Shown: positions 33,884-43,477 of the stretch, piece after piece | Position numbering within the stretch: the first letter of the stretch is position 1 | Layout of the letters: each line of letters begins with the position of its first letter | From: Dictyobacter vulcani | Lineage (GTDB): Bacteria > Chloroflexota > Ktedonobacteria > Ktedonobacterales > Ktedonobacteraceae | NCBI RefSeq assembly: GCF_008974265.1 | Contig: NZ_BKZW01000003.1 | Location: forward strand, 558,001-622,000 | DNA: 64,000 nt | Reading direction: 5' to 3' | Position numbers and translations under genes: made by a program | Notes under the pieces: generated by a model | What the model was told of the DNA's origin: nothing | Database searches by the model: none | The model's input: only the letters and a program-made list of their open reading frames with translations

Positions 33884-35935
33884 TTATGCTTCCGGTTCTT
33901 CTACAGTTGTGCTCTCTGTGGCTTGCTTGCCAGTGCTGCCGGGACGGCGTTTGAGGATTGTGGTGCTGAGCGGTGCCAGGGTGAGCACGATTGAATGTTT
34001 GCAGGATTGCCAGGGAATAGGATCGCTGGTCATATCTTCAGGATTGATCACGCCACTGCCACCGTAACGTTCGTGATCGCTGTTGAGTATCTCATGGTAA
34101 ACGCCACTTTCAGGAACACCAAGGCGGTAGCCGTGGCGCGGCACAGGGGTAAAGTTAGTGATAAAGACCAGCGTATCATCGGAATTCTGGCTAAGGCGCT
34201 GGAATGAGATCACGCTATTATCGCTATCGTGCGGATCAATCCAGGAGAAGCCAGCCGGATCACAGTCCAGGGCACTGAGCGCGGGCTCAGCCTGATAGAT
34301 CTGGTTAAGGTCGCGAATAAAGCCGAGCAACTGACTATGGTGTGGATCACTGGGAGGTGTCAGCAGATGCCAGTCCAGGCTTTCCGCGAAGTTCCATTCG
34401 CTCCATTGTGCGAACTCACCGCCCATAAACAACAGTTTCTTGCCAGGATGGCCCCACATATAGCCATAGAAAGCGCGCAGATTGGCAAATTTCTGCCAGA
34501 GATCCCCTGGCATCTTGCGGATCATCGAGCCTTTGATGTGGACTACTTCGTCGTGTGAAAGTGGTAGCACATAGTTTTCGGAATACGCATACATCATCGA
34601 GAAAGTGATGTTGTTATGGTGGTAGCGACGATGGATAGCATCGAGTTTCATATATTCGAGCATATCGTGCATCCAACCCATATTCCATTTGTGGGTAAAG
34701 CCGAGTCCACCGACATACGTGGGACGCGTCACCAGTGGCCAGGCGCTGGATTCCTCGGCGATGGTGACAGTACCCGGAACCTCAGCATAGACCGCTTCAT
34801 TGAGTTGCTGTAAGAAAGTCACAGCCTCCAGATGTTCCCGTCCGCCATGCTGATTGGGGATCCACTGTCCTGATTCGCGGAGATAGTCAAGATAGAGCAT
34901 TGAGGCCACGGCATCTACCCGTAGAGCATCGATATGGTACTCGCGTAGCCAGAAGAGCGCGCTGGCAATCAAGAAGTTGCGTACCTCGCTACGTCCATAA
35001 TCAAAGACATAACTTCCCCACTCCTTATGTTCGCCCTTGCGAGGATCTGGATGTTCATAGAGATGGGTGCCATCGAAATAGCTCAGGGCATGTCCATCCT
35101 TGGGGAAGTGTGAGGGGACCCAATCCAGAATAACACCGATGCCGGCCTGATGCAGATAATCTACAAAATACTGGAAATCTTCAGGCGTGCCAAAGCGGGA
35201 TGTTGGCGCATAAAAGCCTGTGACCTGGTAGCCCCAGGAGCCATCGAAGGGATATTCGGTGATGGGGAGCAATTCAACATGGGTAAAGCCCAGGTCCTTC
35301 ACATAGTCAGTCAACGCCGGAGCCAGTTCGCGATAGGTCATAAAGCGATCTTCCTCTACTGCCCCTGGTTGATGACGCTCGGGTATATGTCGCCATGAGC
35401 CAAGATGGACCTCATAGACCGACATGGGAGCATTCAATTCCTGGCGTTTTGGTCGTTGTTCCAGCCAGGCTGCATCCTGCCATTCATGCTGATGGATATC
35501 TGTCACAATACTGGCCGTATTTGGGCGCACCTCACAAGAAAAAGCGAATGGATCAATTTTATCGGCAGCGTAATTATCGATACGCGAATAGATGGCAAAT
35601 TTATACAGTAAACCAGCCTTGAGTCCTGGAATAAAGCATTCCCAGACTCCCAGATCATTATGGCGCAACTGCATCAGGTTGGTGCTGCGGTTCCAGTCAT
35701 TAAAATCACCAATGACTGAAATCGTGCGCGCATTGGGTGCCCAGACCGCAAAATTCACGCCCTCAACGCCATTAACCACACGTAGATGGGCTCCCATCTT
35801 CTCATAAAGGTGAAAGTGCTTGCCCTGACCAAACAGGTAGAGATCAAAATCGCTAAAGATGGAAGGAATTTCCTGTTTAAGTGATATCTGATTGGTATCA
35901 CTTCCGGGTTGTTGTGGATGAAGTGGTGCTGACAT
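33884..35935 (-). CDS. glgB: 1,4-alpha-glucan (glycogen) branching enzyme
   Basis: 683-residue GH13 enzyme that forms alpha-1,6 branches in glycogen. After an N-terminal CBM48 domain (FAVWAPNARTISVIGDFNDW) come the catalytic-barrel motifs: DWVPSHF, DALRVDAVASMLYLDY with the nucleophile Asp, VTIAEESSAWP with the acid Glu, and LPLSHDEVVH with the third Asp. The last 90 residues are the C-terminal beta domain. Start at 35935 behind AAAAGGAT; the frame is open slightly further up but codes no family sequence. No other glycogen gene is next to it, so it is a stand-alone glgB. Confidence 0.95.
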   Translation of the reverse strand: MSAPLHPQQPGSDTNQISLKQEIPSIFSDFDLYLFGQGKHFHLYEKMGAHLRVVNGVEGVNFAVWAPNARTISVIGDFNDWNRSTNLMQLRHNDLGVWECFIPGLKAGLLYKFAIYSRIDNYAADKIDPFAFSCEVRPNTASIVTDIHQHEWQDAAWLEQRPKRQELNAPMSVYEVHLGSWRHIPERHQPGAVEEDRFMTYRELAPALTDYVKDLGFTHVELLPITEYPFDGSWGYQVTGFYAPTSRFGTPEDFQYFVDYLHQAGIGVILDWVPSHFPKDGHALSYFDGTHLYEHPDPRKGEHKEWGSYVFDYGRSEVRNFLIASALFWLREYHIDALRVDAVASMLYLDYLRESGQWIPNQHGGREHLEAVTFLQQLNEAVYAEVPGTVTIAEESSAWPLVTRPTYVGGLGFTHKWNMGWMHDMLEYMKLDAIHRRYHHNNITFSMMYAYSENYVLPLSHDEVVHIKGSMIRKMPGDLWQKFANLRAFYGYMWGHPGKKLLFMGGEFAQWSEWNFAESLDWHLLTPPSDPHHSQLLGFIRDLNQIYQAEPALSALDCDPAGFSWIDPHDSDNSVISFQRLSQNSDDTLVFITNFTPVPRHGYRLGVPESGVYHEILNSDHERYGGSGVINPEDMTSDPIPWQSCKHSIVLTLAPLSTTILKRRPGSTGKQATESTTVEEPEA

Positions 35936-36341
35936 AAAAGATATCCTTTTTATCCGATGTATTTCCAATATATTGCGTATACATCTTTAGCATAGCACAT
36001 TTCGCCAACAATGTGCCTTTTGCTTATGCTATTGCCGCTATTATAATCCTAAGCTCATCAACTATGAGTAGAATTTATGGTTTTTACCTGGTATGAATGG
36101 TTTTGATGAACCCTTCGCCAATCATAGTGACTTCCATTTGAGATAACATGAACATGTGTTAAAGGCCGCGCTTATGGATCAGGGTGATGTAAACTAGATA
36201 TGAGGCAGAAGCTCGGTGCTCTACGTATATAGTGTAAAGAGCATAAACGCGTACCTGCGCTGTCTGGCAAGTTGGGAGGCCTGTGTGTGACATGGGGCGG
36301 GTGCGTGGGATGATAGATGAAGAAAGGATACAGAAAAAGTC
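35936..36341. other. Divergent intergenic region, glgB to dksA-like gene
   Basis: About 400 AT-rich bases between two divergent genes. TATAAT-like and TATATA-like stretches occur but no promoter can be set with confidence, and no hairpin, repeat or gene was recognised. Confidence 0.4.
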
Positions 36342-36752
36342 ATGGCTATAGATACAAAACAGATCAAAAAGCGTCTGGAAGAGACCCGTCAGGAACTGGA
36401 GGGCCATCTGAAAAGCCTGACACGGCCAAGTGCCGCTGACTACCTGACTGATCCGGCTAATGATGATTATCAGGACATTGAAGATGAGGCCGTAGATGAG
36501 CAGCAGGAGCAGCAGGATCGAGCCGTCAAATTCAATGAGCAGACGCAGCTGGATGATGTTAATGCAGCCCTGAAGCGTATTGAGAATGGCACCTATGGGC
36601 GTTGTGTGGTTTGCGGTCAGCCGATTCCTGAGAAGCGACTGGAGGCTATTCCCTGGGCAGCGCGTTGTGTCAAGGACGAAGAAGCTGCCGAGCAAGGTAT
36701 GATCAGCAGAGATGAATTAAGTCAGGATACTGACGACACACGTTTCTCCTAG
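36342..36752 (+). CDS. DksA/TraR-family zinc-finger protein with a degraded finger
   Basis: 136 residues: an N-terminal coiled-coil part (KKRLEETRQELEGHL), an acidic linker (DIEDEAVDEQQEQQ), then a DksA-like finger GRCVVCGQPIPEKRLEAIPWAARCVKD. Three of the four usual zinc Cys are there but the last is Asp (CVKD instead of CxxC), so zinc binding is questionable or uses another ligand. Family members bind RNA polymerase in its secondary channel and tune transcription. Start at 36342 behind AAAGGA. Stands alone. Good confidence in the family, less in function. Confidence 0.8.
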   Translation: MAIDTKQIKKRLEETRQELEGHLKSLTRPSAADYLTDPANDDYQDIEDEAVDEQQEQQDRAVKFNEQTQLDDVNAALKRIENGTYGRCVVCGQPIPEKRLEAIPWAARCVKDEEAAEQGMISRDELSQDTDDTRFS

Positions 36753-36989
36753 TTGTTGCTATCTCAGTACAGATCGAAAAGAAGAGTTTATTGCAGCCCC
36801 TATTGATGTGATCCCAATTACCTCTACGCATTAATAGGGGCATGGTCTTTGTACATACATTAATTCTAAGCGTAATGATAACAAAGATCGACATACCCCA
36901 AAATCATCTTGACGCGCTCTGATCTGTCCTCTACAATGAATACTTATCAATCTTCAAATATTTAGTGTACAGGGGAGAACTGAGCGGGT

Positions 36990-39091
36990 ATGGGGTATGA
37001 AATGCAGCCCTCATTTTTGAGGCGCAGAGTGTTGGTGGCGGCGGCTCCGGATGATCGAAAGGCGATAGAACTGGTTAAAGTGATGCGCAGCCTTGGGTTA
37101 ACGGTGATCATGGCCACAACGATTGGCCTGGCAGCGCAGGCGGACGAAGTAGCGGTTTGTGTGATCATTCTGCATCCAGATACGTGGCGTGGTACTCCCT
37201 CAATTATTACCGCCATGCGTCAGCATCCACGTCATATGATTCCGGTCCTGGAAGCGCCGATGAATCTGCCCCGGGGATCATGGGCCATCGAGCCATTCTA
37301 CCTGATGGATGCCCCTCTGGAAACCGCCAGAGCCCTGGTTGGGCTGATTCGCCAGCATCTTCAGACCATGCTCGAACATGAGCAAGCTATGAGTCTCCAG
37401 CAGACGCAGTTACATCCCTGGTTGCGCTCTCCCGATGCCTGTGCCCCCACCTTCCCACCCCCAAAAAAGCCTGTTTCCAACCTGCTCCACTATTTGTTGC
37501 TCAGCTGGCCACTGGCCTTTGTGCTCTGCGTCAGTTTTCTGGCCTATTATTTTTTTCAGCTCAATGCAACTATTAATACCCAGGCCAACACGACCCCGAC
37601 CGTTGTCAGTACCTGGCGCGATCACCCTTATAGCGTTGCTGTGCCTGGTGTCGGGTGTGATCCAGGTAGCGCTGATTGGATTCTTTCAGGTGCCTATAAA
37701 GAGCAGCCCATCGAGCCCGCTGAATCTAAAGCAGGCAGAGCCACTCCTCCTGCTCAATTGATCCAGGATAAGTCTATCATCTCAACCTGTCAGCAAGACG
37801 GAGCGCTACTGACCCACATCAGTCATTATGACACTTTTGCCAGTATGATCTTTGCCAGTAAAGGGCTACCCTTGCCGCAGCATTACGCTACTCAGATTAC
37901 AGCTACATCCGTGAACACCAGTCCAGCCGCCGTTTTCAAGTTTGGGGTACGTGATCAGAGTGGGTCTGACATGAGTGGAACTGAGAGTGGCTATGGCAAT
38001 GATGTGTTGCAGCTCGGGGTAAATGGTGCCTGGGAGCTTGTACGTTATGGCAATAGTAGCAACGCCGTCGAGAAGCGCTATGCTCGTGGTTTTGTCACGC
38101 CCGCCCAGAGCTATAAGCTCAGTGCTGACAGTAACGGACCCGTGATGTCCTTCTCCATTAATGATCAGCACATTGCCACTATTATTGATGCGGCCTATGC
38201 CGATAGCTATGGTATCTCCTTTGGTTTGCGCGATCCAGGAATCCACACACCTCCCAGCGTCCTCTTCTCCCATTTCTCTTATATGCCATTAGCCGCTACC
38301 TATGCAGGTACCCCGGAGGCCAGTGCGAGTGCTACCGCGCAGGCAATCAAGACAGGTATGCTTGCCACACCCTATATTGCCAGCGTACCCGGTTTTGGCT
38401 GTGATCCCGGGACCGGACAATGGCAACCGATCACTGAAGCCGACCAGCATATCAGTACACGTTGTACCGCCCATGGACTCAGTGTCGCCCAGAAACAAGG
38501 CATCAGGTCAGTAAGTCGGATCCCCTTCTACTGGCAGGACGGTAATTTTCCTACCAACTATCGGTTGAAAGTCACGGTTGATCTTAAGCGTTCCAACAAT
38601 GCTGGGCTGGTCTGGCAACACGCATGAGTGGTGAGGGACTGGTTGGCTATACTGGCTTTGTCCGTAGCGATGGTAGCTGGAGCATGGTGCGCTATGATAG
38701 CGATGGAAGCCAGCATCAAATGGCCAGTGGGCGTGTGTCTCGCCAGACAAGCTATACTCTGGAAGCTGCCGTAGATGGTGAGATTCAAATTCTAAGTATC
38801 AATGGTGTCCGGGTAGCCTCCGTACCTGACACCGTCTTTAGTAGTACCGACCATGTTGAACTCCTACTTCTCTCCAATAGCCAGCACTCAGCAAGCACTA
38901 TTATCTTCTCGAACTTCGTTTTTACGCGCAGCCAGTTATATAGTTATTATTGGTGGCCAGGATACTTGCGAATGGTTATATGCTTTAGTTATATATTATT
39001 ATGCGCAAATGCAATTGCAAGGGCGGCTGTCACCTCTCTAAGAGCAACTTTACTCTGGTCAAAGACGGTAAACATACGAAAGAAGCTGTGA
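36990..39091 (+). CDS. TIR-like receptor: TIR-related domain, one membrane helix, two extracellular repeats (frameshifted)
   Basis: Residues 10-120 form a degenerate TIR-like fold (RRVLVAAAPDD, VAVCVIILHPDTW, MIPVLEAPMNLPRGSWAIEPFYLMDA, ending in a helical LVGLIRQHL). A single membrane helix spans 164-190. The extracellular part has two repeats each opening VPGxGCDPGxxxW, about 190 residues long, with beta-rich Ser/Thr-rich sequence, similar in kind to lectin-like jelly rolls. The frame breaks at about 38618-38627 with a one-base shift; the rest continues MSGEGLVGYTGFVRSDGSW in the other frame and ends in a hydrophobic tail at 39091, overlapping the 3' end of the minus-strand hydrolase by about 100 bases. 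Enzymatic residues of TIR are not confirmed. Confidence 0.6.
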
Positions 39092-39939
39092 ATCATACCG
39101 GGGTAGCGCGAGAGTTGCACCGGGACTCCGGATGCTTGCAGGCGTTGTGCGTAGTGTTCGGCCTCGTCGCGCACGGGGTCGTACTCGGCGGTAATAATCA
39201 GTGCGGGCGGTAGCTTACTTAAGTCTGTCGCTCGCAATGGAGAGGCATAGGGATGGTGGCTATTCTCTTTGTGAACAAGATACTGATCCCAGAACCAGAT
39301 CATCTCATCTCTTGCCAGTCCATACCCATCCGCATAGGTCGTGTAGGAAGTTGTACCTGGTTCGTAGTAGTCGGTTTCGCCATAGATGATAACCTGAAAG
39401 CAGAGCTCTGGCCCGCCGTGGTCACGGGCCATTAAGGTTACTGCCGCGGTTAAATTTCCGCCCGCACTATCGCCTCCGACTGCTATATGTTGTGGATCGC
39501 CATTAAACTCATGGGCATGCTCGGCTACCCATTTTGTTGCTGCGTAGCAATCTTCCGGAGCGGCTGGAAACTTGTGTTCTGGCGCTAAACGATAGTCGAC
39601 AGAGACGACAATACAGGGTGTCTGGCGGGCAAGCGCACGACACACAGGATCGCTGCCTTTGATGCTGCCAAAGACCCAGCCACCTGGATGAAAATAGAGT
39701 AAGACAGGAAATGGGCCTATGCCCTCTGGTGTATAGATACGGAGAGAGATATCTCCGCCAGGACCAGTGATGACGCGATCAGTGATGAGCGCGACTGTTT
39801 CGGGTTCTCCTGCCTGCTCGATAGCATTCTGCTCGGACAGAAGGCGTTGTTGCGCGAGCGAAAGTTCCGGTACTGGCTCTGCAGCGTTTATAGCTGCTAT
39901 TTCGCGTAGATAAACGGTGACCTGTGGATCAAGTGGCAT
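38989..39939 (-). CDS. Alpha/beta hydrolase, hormone-sensitive-lipase (HSL) family
   Basis: 316-residue esterase. The oxyanion motif is FHPGGWVFGS (HPGG in place of the common HGGG), the nucleophile elbow GGDSAGGNLTAA, catalytic Asp in DPVRDEAEHY and His in GMIHSFF. Start at 39939 behind GAGGAGCC. The 3' end overlaps the receptor gene on the other strand. A LacI-type half-operator ACACGTGT lies 54 bases upstream, so this esterase may be regulated together with the lacI gene next to it. Substrate class: short acyl esters. Confidence 0.88.
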   Translation of the reverse strand: MPLDPQVTVYLREIAAINAAEPVPELSLAQQRLLSEQNAIEQAGEPETVALITDRVITGPGGDISLRIYTPEGIGPFPVLLYFHPGGWVFGSIKGSDPVCRALARQTPCIVVSVDYRLAPEHKFPAAPEDCYAATKWVAEHAHEFNGDPQHIAVGGDSAGGNLTAAVTLMARDHGGPELCFQVIIYGETDYYEPGTTSYTTYADGYGLARDEMIWFWDQYLVHKENSHHPYASPLRATDLSKLPPALIITAEYDPVRDEAEHYAQRLQASGVPVQLSRYPGMIHSFFRMFTVFDQSKVALREVTAALAIAFAHNNI

Positions 39940-39992
39940 GGACCTGGCTCCTCTAACGATAAAATAGATTGGGCGTGTCGAAATCTAGCATC

Positions 39993-40000
39993 ACACGTGT
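39993..40000. promoter_or_regulatory. Candidate third LacI operator before the HSL esterase
   Basis: ACACGTGT at 39993-40000 is the centre of the LacI operator found twice beside lacI, but the flanking bases differ, so it is a weaker copy. It lies upstream of the HSL esterase and downstream of the lacI stop, a sensible place for a second target. Confidence 0.4.
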
Positions 40001-40036
40001 TTACAAGTTATCATTGGCAGATGCTGAGTGGTGATT

Positions 40037-41014
40037 TTACGCTGAGTCACGGACAATCAGTTTCAGCGATGCTGGCGGAACCTGCCTGGTTGGCTCGCCG
40101 CGACTGGCGGCCATGATGTTTTCGACCAGGGGATCCAGGGATTGCTGACGATCAAAATACATGGTGGTGAGTGCTGGAATGCTGAATTGGGCCAGCGGGA
40201 TGTCGTCACAGCCAATAACCGCTGCTGTAGCTGGAATACTGATGCCTTCATCGATAAGTGCCGCCAGGACCGCAAAGGCGACCTCATCGTTATAGCAGCA
40301 GATCCCATAAGGGGATGGCTGGTGAGTCAGGAATTCTCTGATAGCTGTGCGGGCGGCTGGACGGGATGCAGGTACCACAAAAACCGGTGCCGGCTCAAGT
40401 CCATGTTCGCTACATCCCTGGAGGACACCCTTCAGGCGGGCCTGCACCAGGAATTGCACATCCTGGCGCTCGGGCGCGGCAAACACAATCTGCCGTTGAC
40501 TGTGTCTGAGCAGATAATCAACCTGTGTTTTTCCCACCAGTTGTTGCATACCCTGATTATTCATCCCGGGCAGGATAGGTACCTGAAATTGTTGTAAGAA
40601 ACTGGCAATTGCTGGATCCGTCTCGTCTCCATAGGATACAATCACGCCTGGGGTCACATTGGCGGAAGGATGGATTTTTGTGGCCAGTTGCTGGACCCCC
40701 ACATAACTGATGAGCGTAAAGCCATGTTCGACCAGGCGGGCTTCCAGTTCTTTGAGTCCAAGCGCCAGACCTGGATCAACCTGCTCAAATGGTAAGACTG
40801 CCAGCACGATCTGGCTATGGCCTGCTCGCAGGATACGCGCGGGTGTAAACGGACGATAGCCAAGTTTTTCGGCCTCTCTAATGACGCGTTTACGTGTTTC
40901 TTCTGGAATACTCTGGCGTGGATCGTTGTTCAGGACATAGCTTACTGTGGCTCGCGAAACGCCGCTGGCTTGTGCTACATCGCTGCTGGTGATTCGTTGC
41001 TGTCCTTTTTCCAT
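40037..41014 (-). CDS. LacI-family transcriptional regulator
   Basis: 325 residues. The DNA-binding domain starts ITSSDVAQASGVSRATVSYVLNN, the usual LacI helix-turn-helix, and the hinge helix includes AEKLGYRP; the rest is the periplasmic-binding-like sugar-sensing core ending near DDIPLAQFSIPALTTM. Start at 41014 behind GAGGAATGG. A 32-base tandem duplication just upstream makes a second, out-of-frame ATGGAAAAAGG. Perfect palindromic operators at 41090-41105 and 41130-41145 in the adjacent divergent promoter region point to autoregulation and to control of the divergent, now truncated, exporter. Ligand probably a sugar. Confidence 0.9.
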   Translation of the reverse strand: MEKGQQRITSSDVAQASGVSRATVSYVLNNDPRQSIPEETRKRVIREAEKLGYRPFTPARILRAGHSQIVLAVLPFEQVDPGLALGLKELEARLVEHGFTLISYVGVQQLATKIHPSANVTPGVIVSYGDETDPAIASFLQQFQVPILPGMNNQGMQQLVGKTQVDYLLRHSQRQIVFAAPERQDVQFLVQARLKGVLQGCSEHGLEPAPVFVVPASRPAARTAIREFLTHQPSPYGICCYNDEVAFAVLAALIDEGISIPATAAVIGCDDIPLAQFSIPALTTMYFDRQQSLDPLVENIMAASRGEPTRQVPPASLKLIVRDSA

Positions 41015-41056
41015 CGCAAATCCATTCCTCGCTGCCCTTTTTCCATTGCAAATTTC
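40999..41056 (-). repeat. 32-bp tandem duplication at the lacI start
   Basis: The sequence around the lacI start codon (40999-41023) recurs 32 bases further at 41031-41056 with few changes. The copy carries its own ATGGAAAAAGG, but 32 is not a multiple of three, so the upstream ATG opens a short frame that ends quickly. It may act as a tiny upstream open frame or simply be a replication slip. Confidence 0.55.
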
Positions 41057-41057
41057 C

Positions 41058-41158
41058 TTGACATCCGCTCGTGCCTCAAGTATACTGTTACTTACACGTG
41101 TAAGTCAAATCTTTTTTAGCAGCGGGCTTACTTACACGTGTAAGTAAGCCCGCTGCTA
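41058..41158 (+). promoter_or_regulatory. Divergent promoters with two LacI operators inside a 42-bp perfect palindrome
   Basis: On the plus strand TTGACA (41058-41063), 17 bases, TATACT (41081-41086); on the minus strand TTGACT, 18 bases, TATACT share the same AGTATACT. Operators ACTTACACGTGTAAGT occur at 41090-41105 and 41130-41145. The second is the centre of a perfect 42-base palindrome (41117-41158, arms TAGCAGCGGGCTTAC...), which could fold into a hairpin in the exporter leader. Repression of both directions is expected. Confidence 0.8.
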
Positions 41159-41167
41159 TTTGTATAG

Positions 41168-42208
41168 AAAGGAGCTGCGAATGAATATCTGGTCAGTTCA
41201 TTCGGCTGGCAATGGGCCTTCTTTATCAATGTACCTCTGGGGATTATTGCTGTGGTTATGGCTCAGAAGCTCCTGCGTGAAACACCTGCGCAACCAGGAA
41301 CGCGCTTTGATGTTCTCGGTTTCCTCACTGCTGCCAGTGGTAGTGCCATCCTGCTCTATTCGATCTCAGCGGTTAGCAGTGGTAGCGACATGCTCTGGAA
41401 TAGCATATGTTTCATGCTTGGAATCATCCTGTTAAGCACATTTGCACTGATTGAACTCTCCAAAGCCCGGCGTGGGCAGCAACCGCTACTAGATCTGCGA
41501 CGTTTTCGCGATCGCGCCTTTGGCTTTAGCGTACTTGCCCTGGTCTTTGTTGCCTTCATTCGCTTTGGTATTCTTTTCCTCATTCCTATCTATCTGCAAA
41601 ATCTCCACCAGCAAAGTGCATTCCAGGCTGGACTCATCCAGGCGGCTCAGGCATTGAGTACACTGGCGATTCTGCCAATTGGAGGTCGACTGACTGATAA
41701 GCTTGGTCCGCGTCCAGTCGTGCTAGCTGGTTTGATCCTGATGACTGTGAGTGCTTTACTGATGGTGACTCTGGCTTTAGATACAGCCATCTGGCTGATC
41801 ATGGGCATCTTGCTGTTGCTGGGGGCTGCCAACGCACTGGTCCAGCAGATTCCTGTAGCTGCCATGTCCAGGATTAAGAATGAGGAGCACAAAGAAATTG
41901 CCAACGGCTCAACGCTGGTAACAGTTCTGCATGCCACAGCAGCCCCGATGGGTGTAGCTATCCTTGCCAGCGTTGTGCAGGTGCGCAGTCAGCACTACCT
42001 GACCAGCCTGGGACTTCAGGGTCTGACAGGCAAGCTACTCCAGCATCAAAGCACCCTGCTGGGTATGCATGAAAGTTTTCTGATTGCTGCCAGTCTGGCA
42101 GTTGTTGCCTTCATCGTCATGTGTTTTGTACCAGGTAACAAAAAAAGAATCCGGCAGCAGTCCGAGCAACCAGAGCAAGCTGTAGTAGCAGAAGAACTGG
42201 CCATTTAG
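41168..42208 (+). pseudogene. MFS drug-exporter (DHA2/EmrB type), 5' truncated
   Basis: The frame, open from 41168, starts within the middle of a 14-helix exporter: YLVSSFGWQWAFFINVPLGI is the well-known GGW...WRWIFFINVP segment at helix 6, and what follows covers the second half (helices 7-14). The first about 165 residues, including the RGRG-type motif A, are missing. A good ribosome-binding site (AAAGGAG) precedes an ATG at 41181, but this is in another frame, which fits an internal deletion that left the original leader in place. The LacI-controlled promoter upstream is intact. Non-functional remnant is the best reading. Confidence 0.75.
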
Positions 42209-42259
42209 TGTCTGTGCCCTTTCTGTTATAATGGCGTAAAATGACAAAGGATGTTGAAT

Positions 42260-43477
42260 ATGTCTTTAAGCGAGAGGGCAGCTATCGTAGACCTGGAGCA
42301 TACACTGCATGCAGGTGGTATGCTCCAGGCGGATCAGGAGTTACCAGTCTGGTCGTCTGACAGCTTGAATGGAGCAGGTCAGACGTGTGGGGTTTTCATA
42401 GAGGCTGGTGCCATTAGCGGACTCTGGCTACGCTATTGCGGCCTGACCGACCTGCCTGCATCGCCAGGCAATTTGCGGCAATTGAAGAAGCTCTATGTGG
42501 ATGCCAATCAACTGACTGCCCTGCCGGACTGGCTGGGAAACATGCCAGAGCTAGAAGAGCTGCATGTTGATAGCAACCAGCTTACCAGCTTGCCAACAAC
42601 GCTCTGGCAACTGCCGAAACTCAAAGTCTTATCACTTTATGGCAATCAACTGACTACATTACCTGCAGAAATAGGTCAGCTGACCCAACTTGAGTATCTT
42701 AGTGTTGGCAAGAACCAGTTGAAAGAGCTACCAGAAGAACTCTGGAAATTGAGGCGGCTACAATCCTTAAATGTCGCGGAAAACCAGCTAACTGTGATCT
42801 CTGAACACATCGGAGATCTACAACAGCTACGCACACTGGATCTAGCCCATAATCGTCTGACCTCGCTACCTGCGCGGTTAGGTGAATTAACGCAGCTCAA
42901 ACACTATCTTTATCTTAGCAATAATCAGCTTACCACGCTTCAGGCTGATCTTTTTGAACGGCTCAATCGACTTCGTTACCTCAATATTACCGATAATCAG
43001 CTCACTGAACTACCAGCCAGTATCGGTCGACTCAGTAGCCTGCAAGAGCTCCGACTCTACAACAACCAGCTCGAAGTCCTGCCCGAATCCCTGGGAGAAC
43101 TGACACTACTCCAGGAGATTCATCTCATGAATAACTGTCTGACCAGTCTGCCGGAAACTCTAGGGAAGCTAACAAATCTACATGAAATTCATATAGCCAG
43201 TAATCGTCTGGCGACATTACCCACATCGATTGGGAAACTGACACAATTAAGGACATTGGATTTAAGAAATAACCGTGTTGAAGTTCTGCCCGAAGATATT
43301 GGGAGCCTGGAACAACTTCGATGGTTGGATTTGCGAGCTAACCGATTAACCGTCCTGCCAGCGAGTCCTGGTCAATTAACGCAGCTAGAAAAACTAGACC
43401 TGCGCTGGCTCAAACTGACCGTGTATCCAGACTGGTTAGAACAACTCTCCCGACACGGCTGCCGTGTACTTCGTTAG
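42260..43477 (+). CDS. Leucine-rich-repeat protein
   Basis: 405 residues, nearly all leucine-rich repeats of 23 residues with the pattern LxxLxxLxLxxNxLTxLPxxLGx. About 14 units can be counted from residue 65 on, very regular (for example LTQLEYLSVGKNQLKELPEE). No signal peptide, membrane helix, kinase or ubiquitin-ligase domain is attached, so it looks like a cytoplasmic protein-binding solenoid. Start at ATG 42260, nine bases after AAAGG, rather than 42251. TATAAT at 42227-42232 makes a short leader. Partner and role unknown; such proteins are frequent in Ktedonobacteria. Confidence 0.9.
   Translation: MSLSERAAIVDLEHTLHAGGMLQADQELPVWSSDSLNGAGQTCGVFIEAGAISGLWLRYCGLTDLPASPGNLRQLKKLYVDANQLTALPDWLGNMPELEELHVDSNQLTSLPTTLWQLPKLKVLSLYGNQLTTLPAEIGQLTQLEYLSVGKNQLKELPEELWKLRRLQSLNVAENQLTVISEHIGDLQQLRTLDLAHNRLTSLPARLGELTQLKHYLYLSNNQLTTLQADLFERLNRLRYLNITDNQLTELPASIGRLSSLQELRLYNNQLEVLPESLGELTLLQEIHLMNNCLTSLPETLGKLTNLHEIHIASNRLATLPTSIGKLTQLRTLDLRNNRVEVLPEDIGSLEQLRWLDLRANRLTVLPASPGQLTQLEKLDLRWLKLTVYPDWLEQLSRHGCRVLR

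Noticed and set aside
36159..36695. 178-residue hydrophobic minus-strand frame over the DksA-like gene
   Set aside because: Hydrophobicity comes from the reverse complement of charged codons (CAG/GAG give Leu); the plus gene has a start site and family motif.
42400..43440. Regular repeats in the LRR gene as a possible CRISPR-like array
   Set aside because: The period of 69 bases is that of 23-residue leucine-rich repeats in one open frame; there are no unique spacers between identical units.
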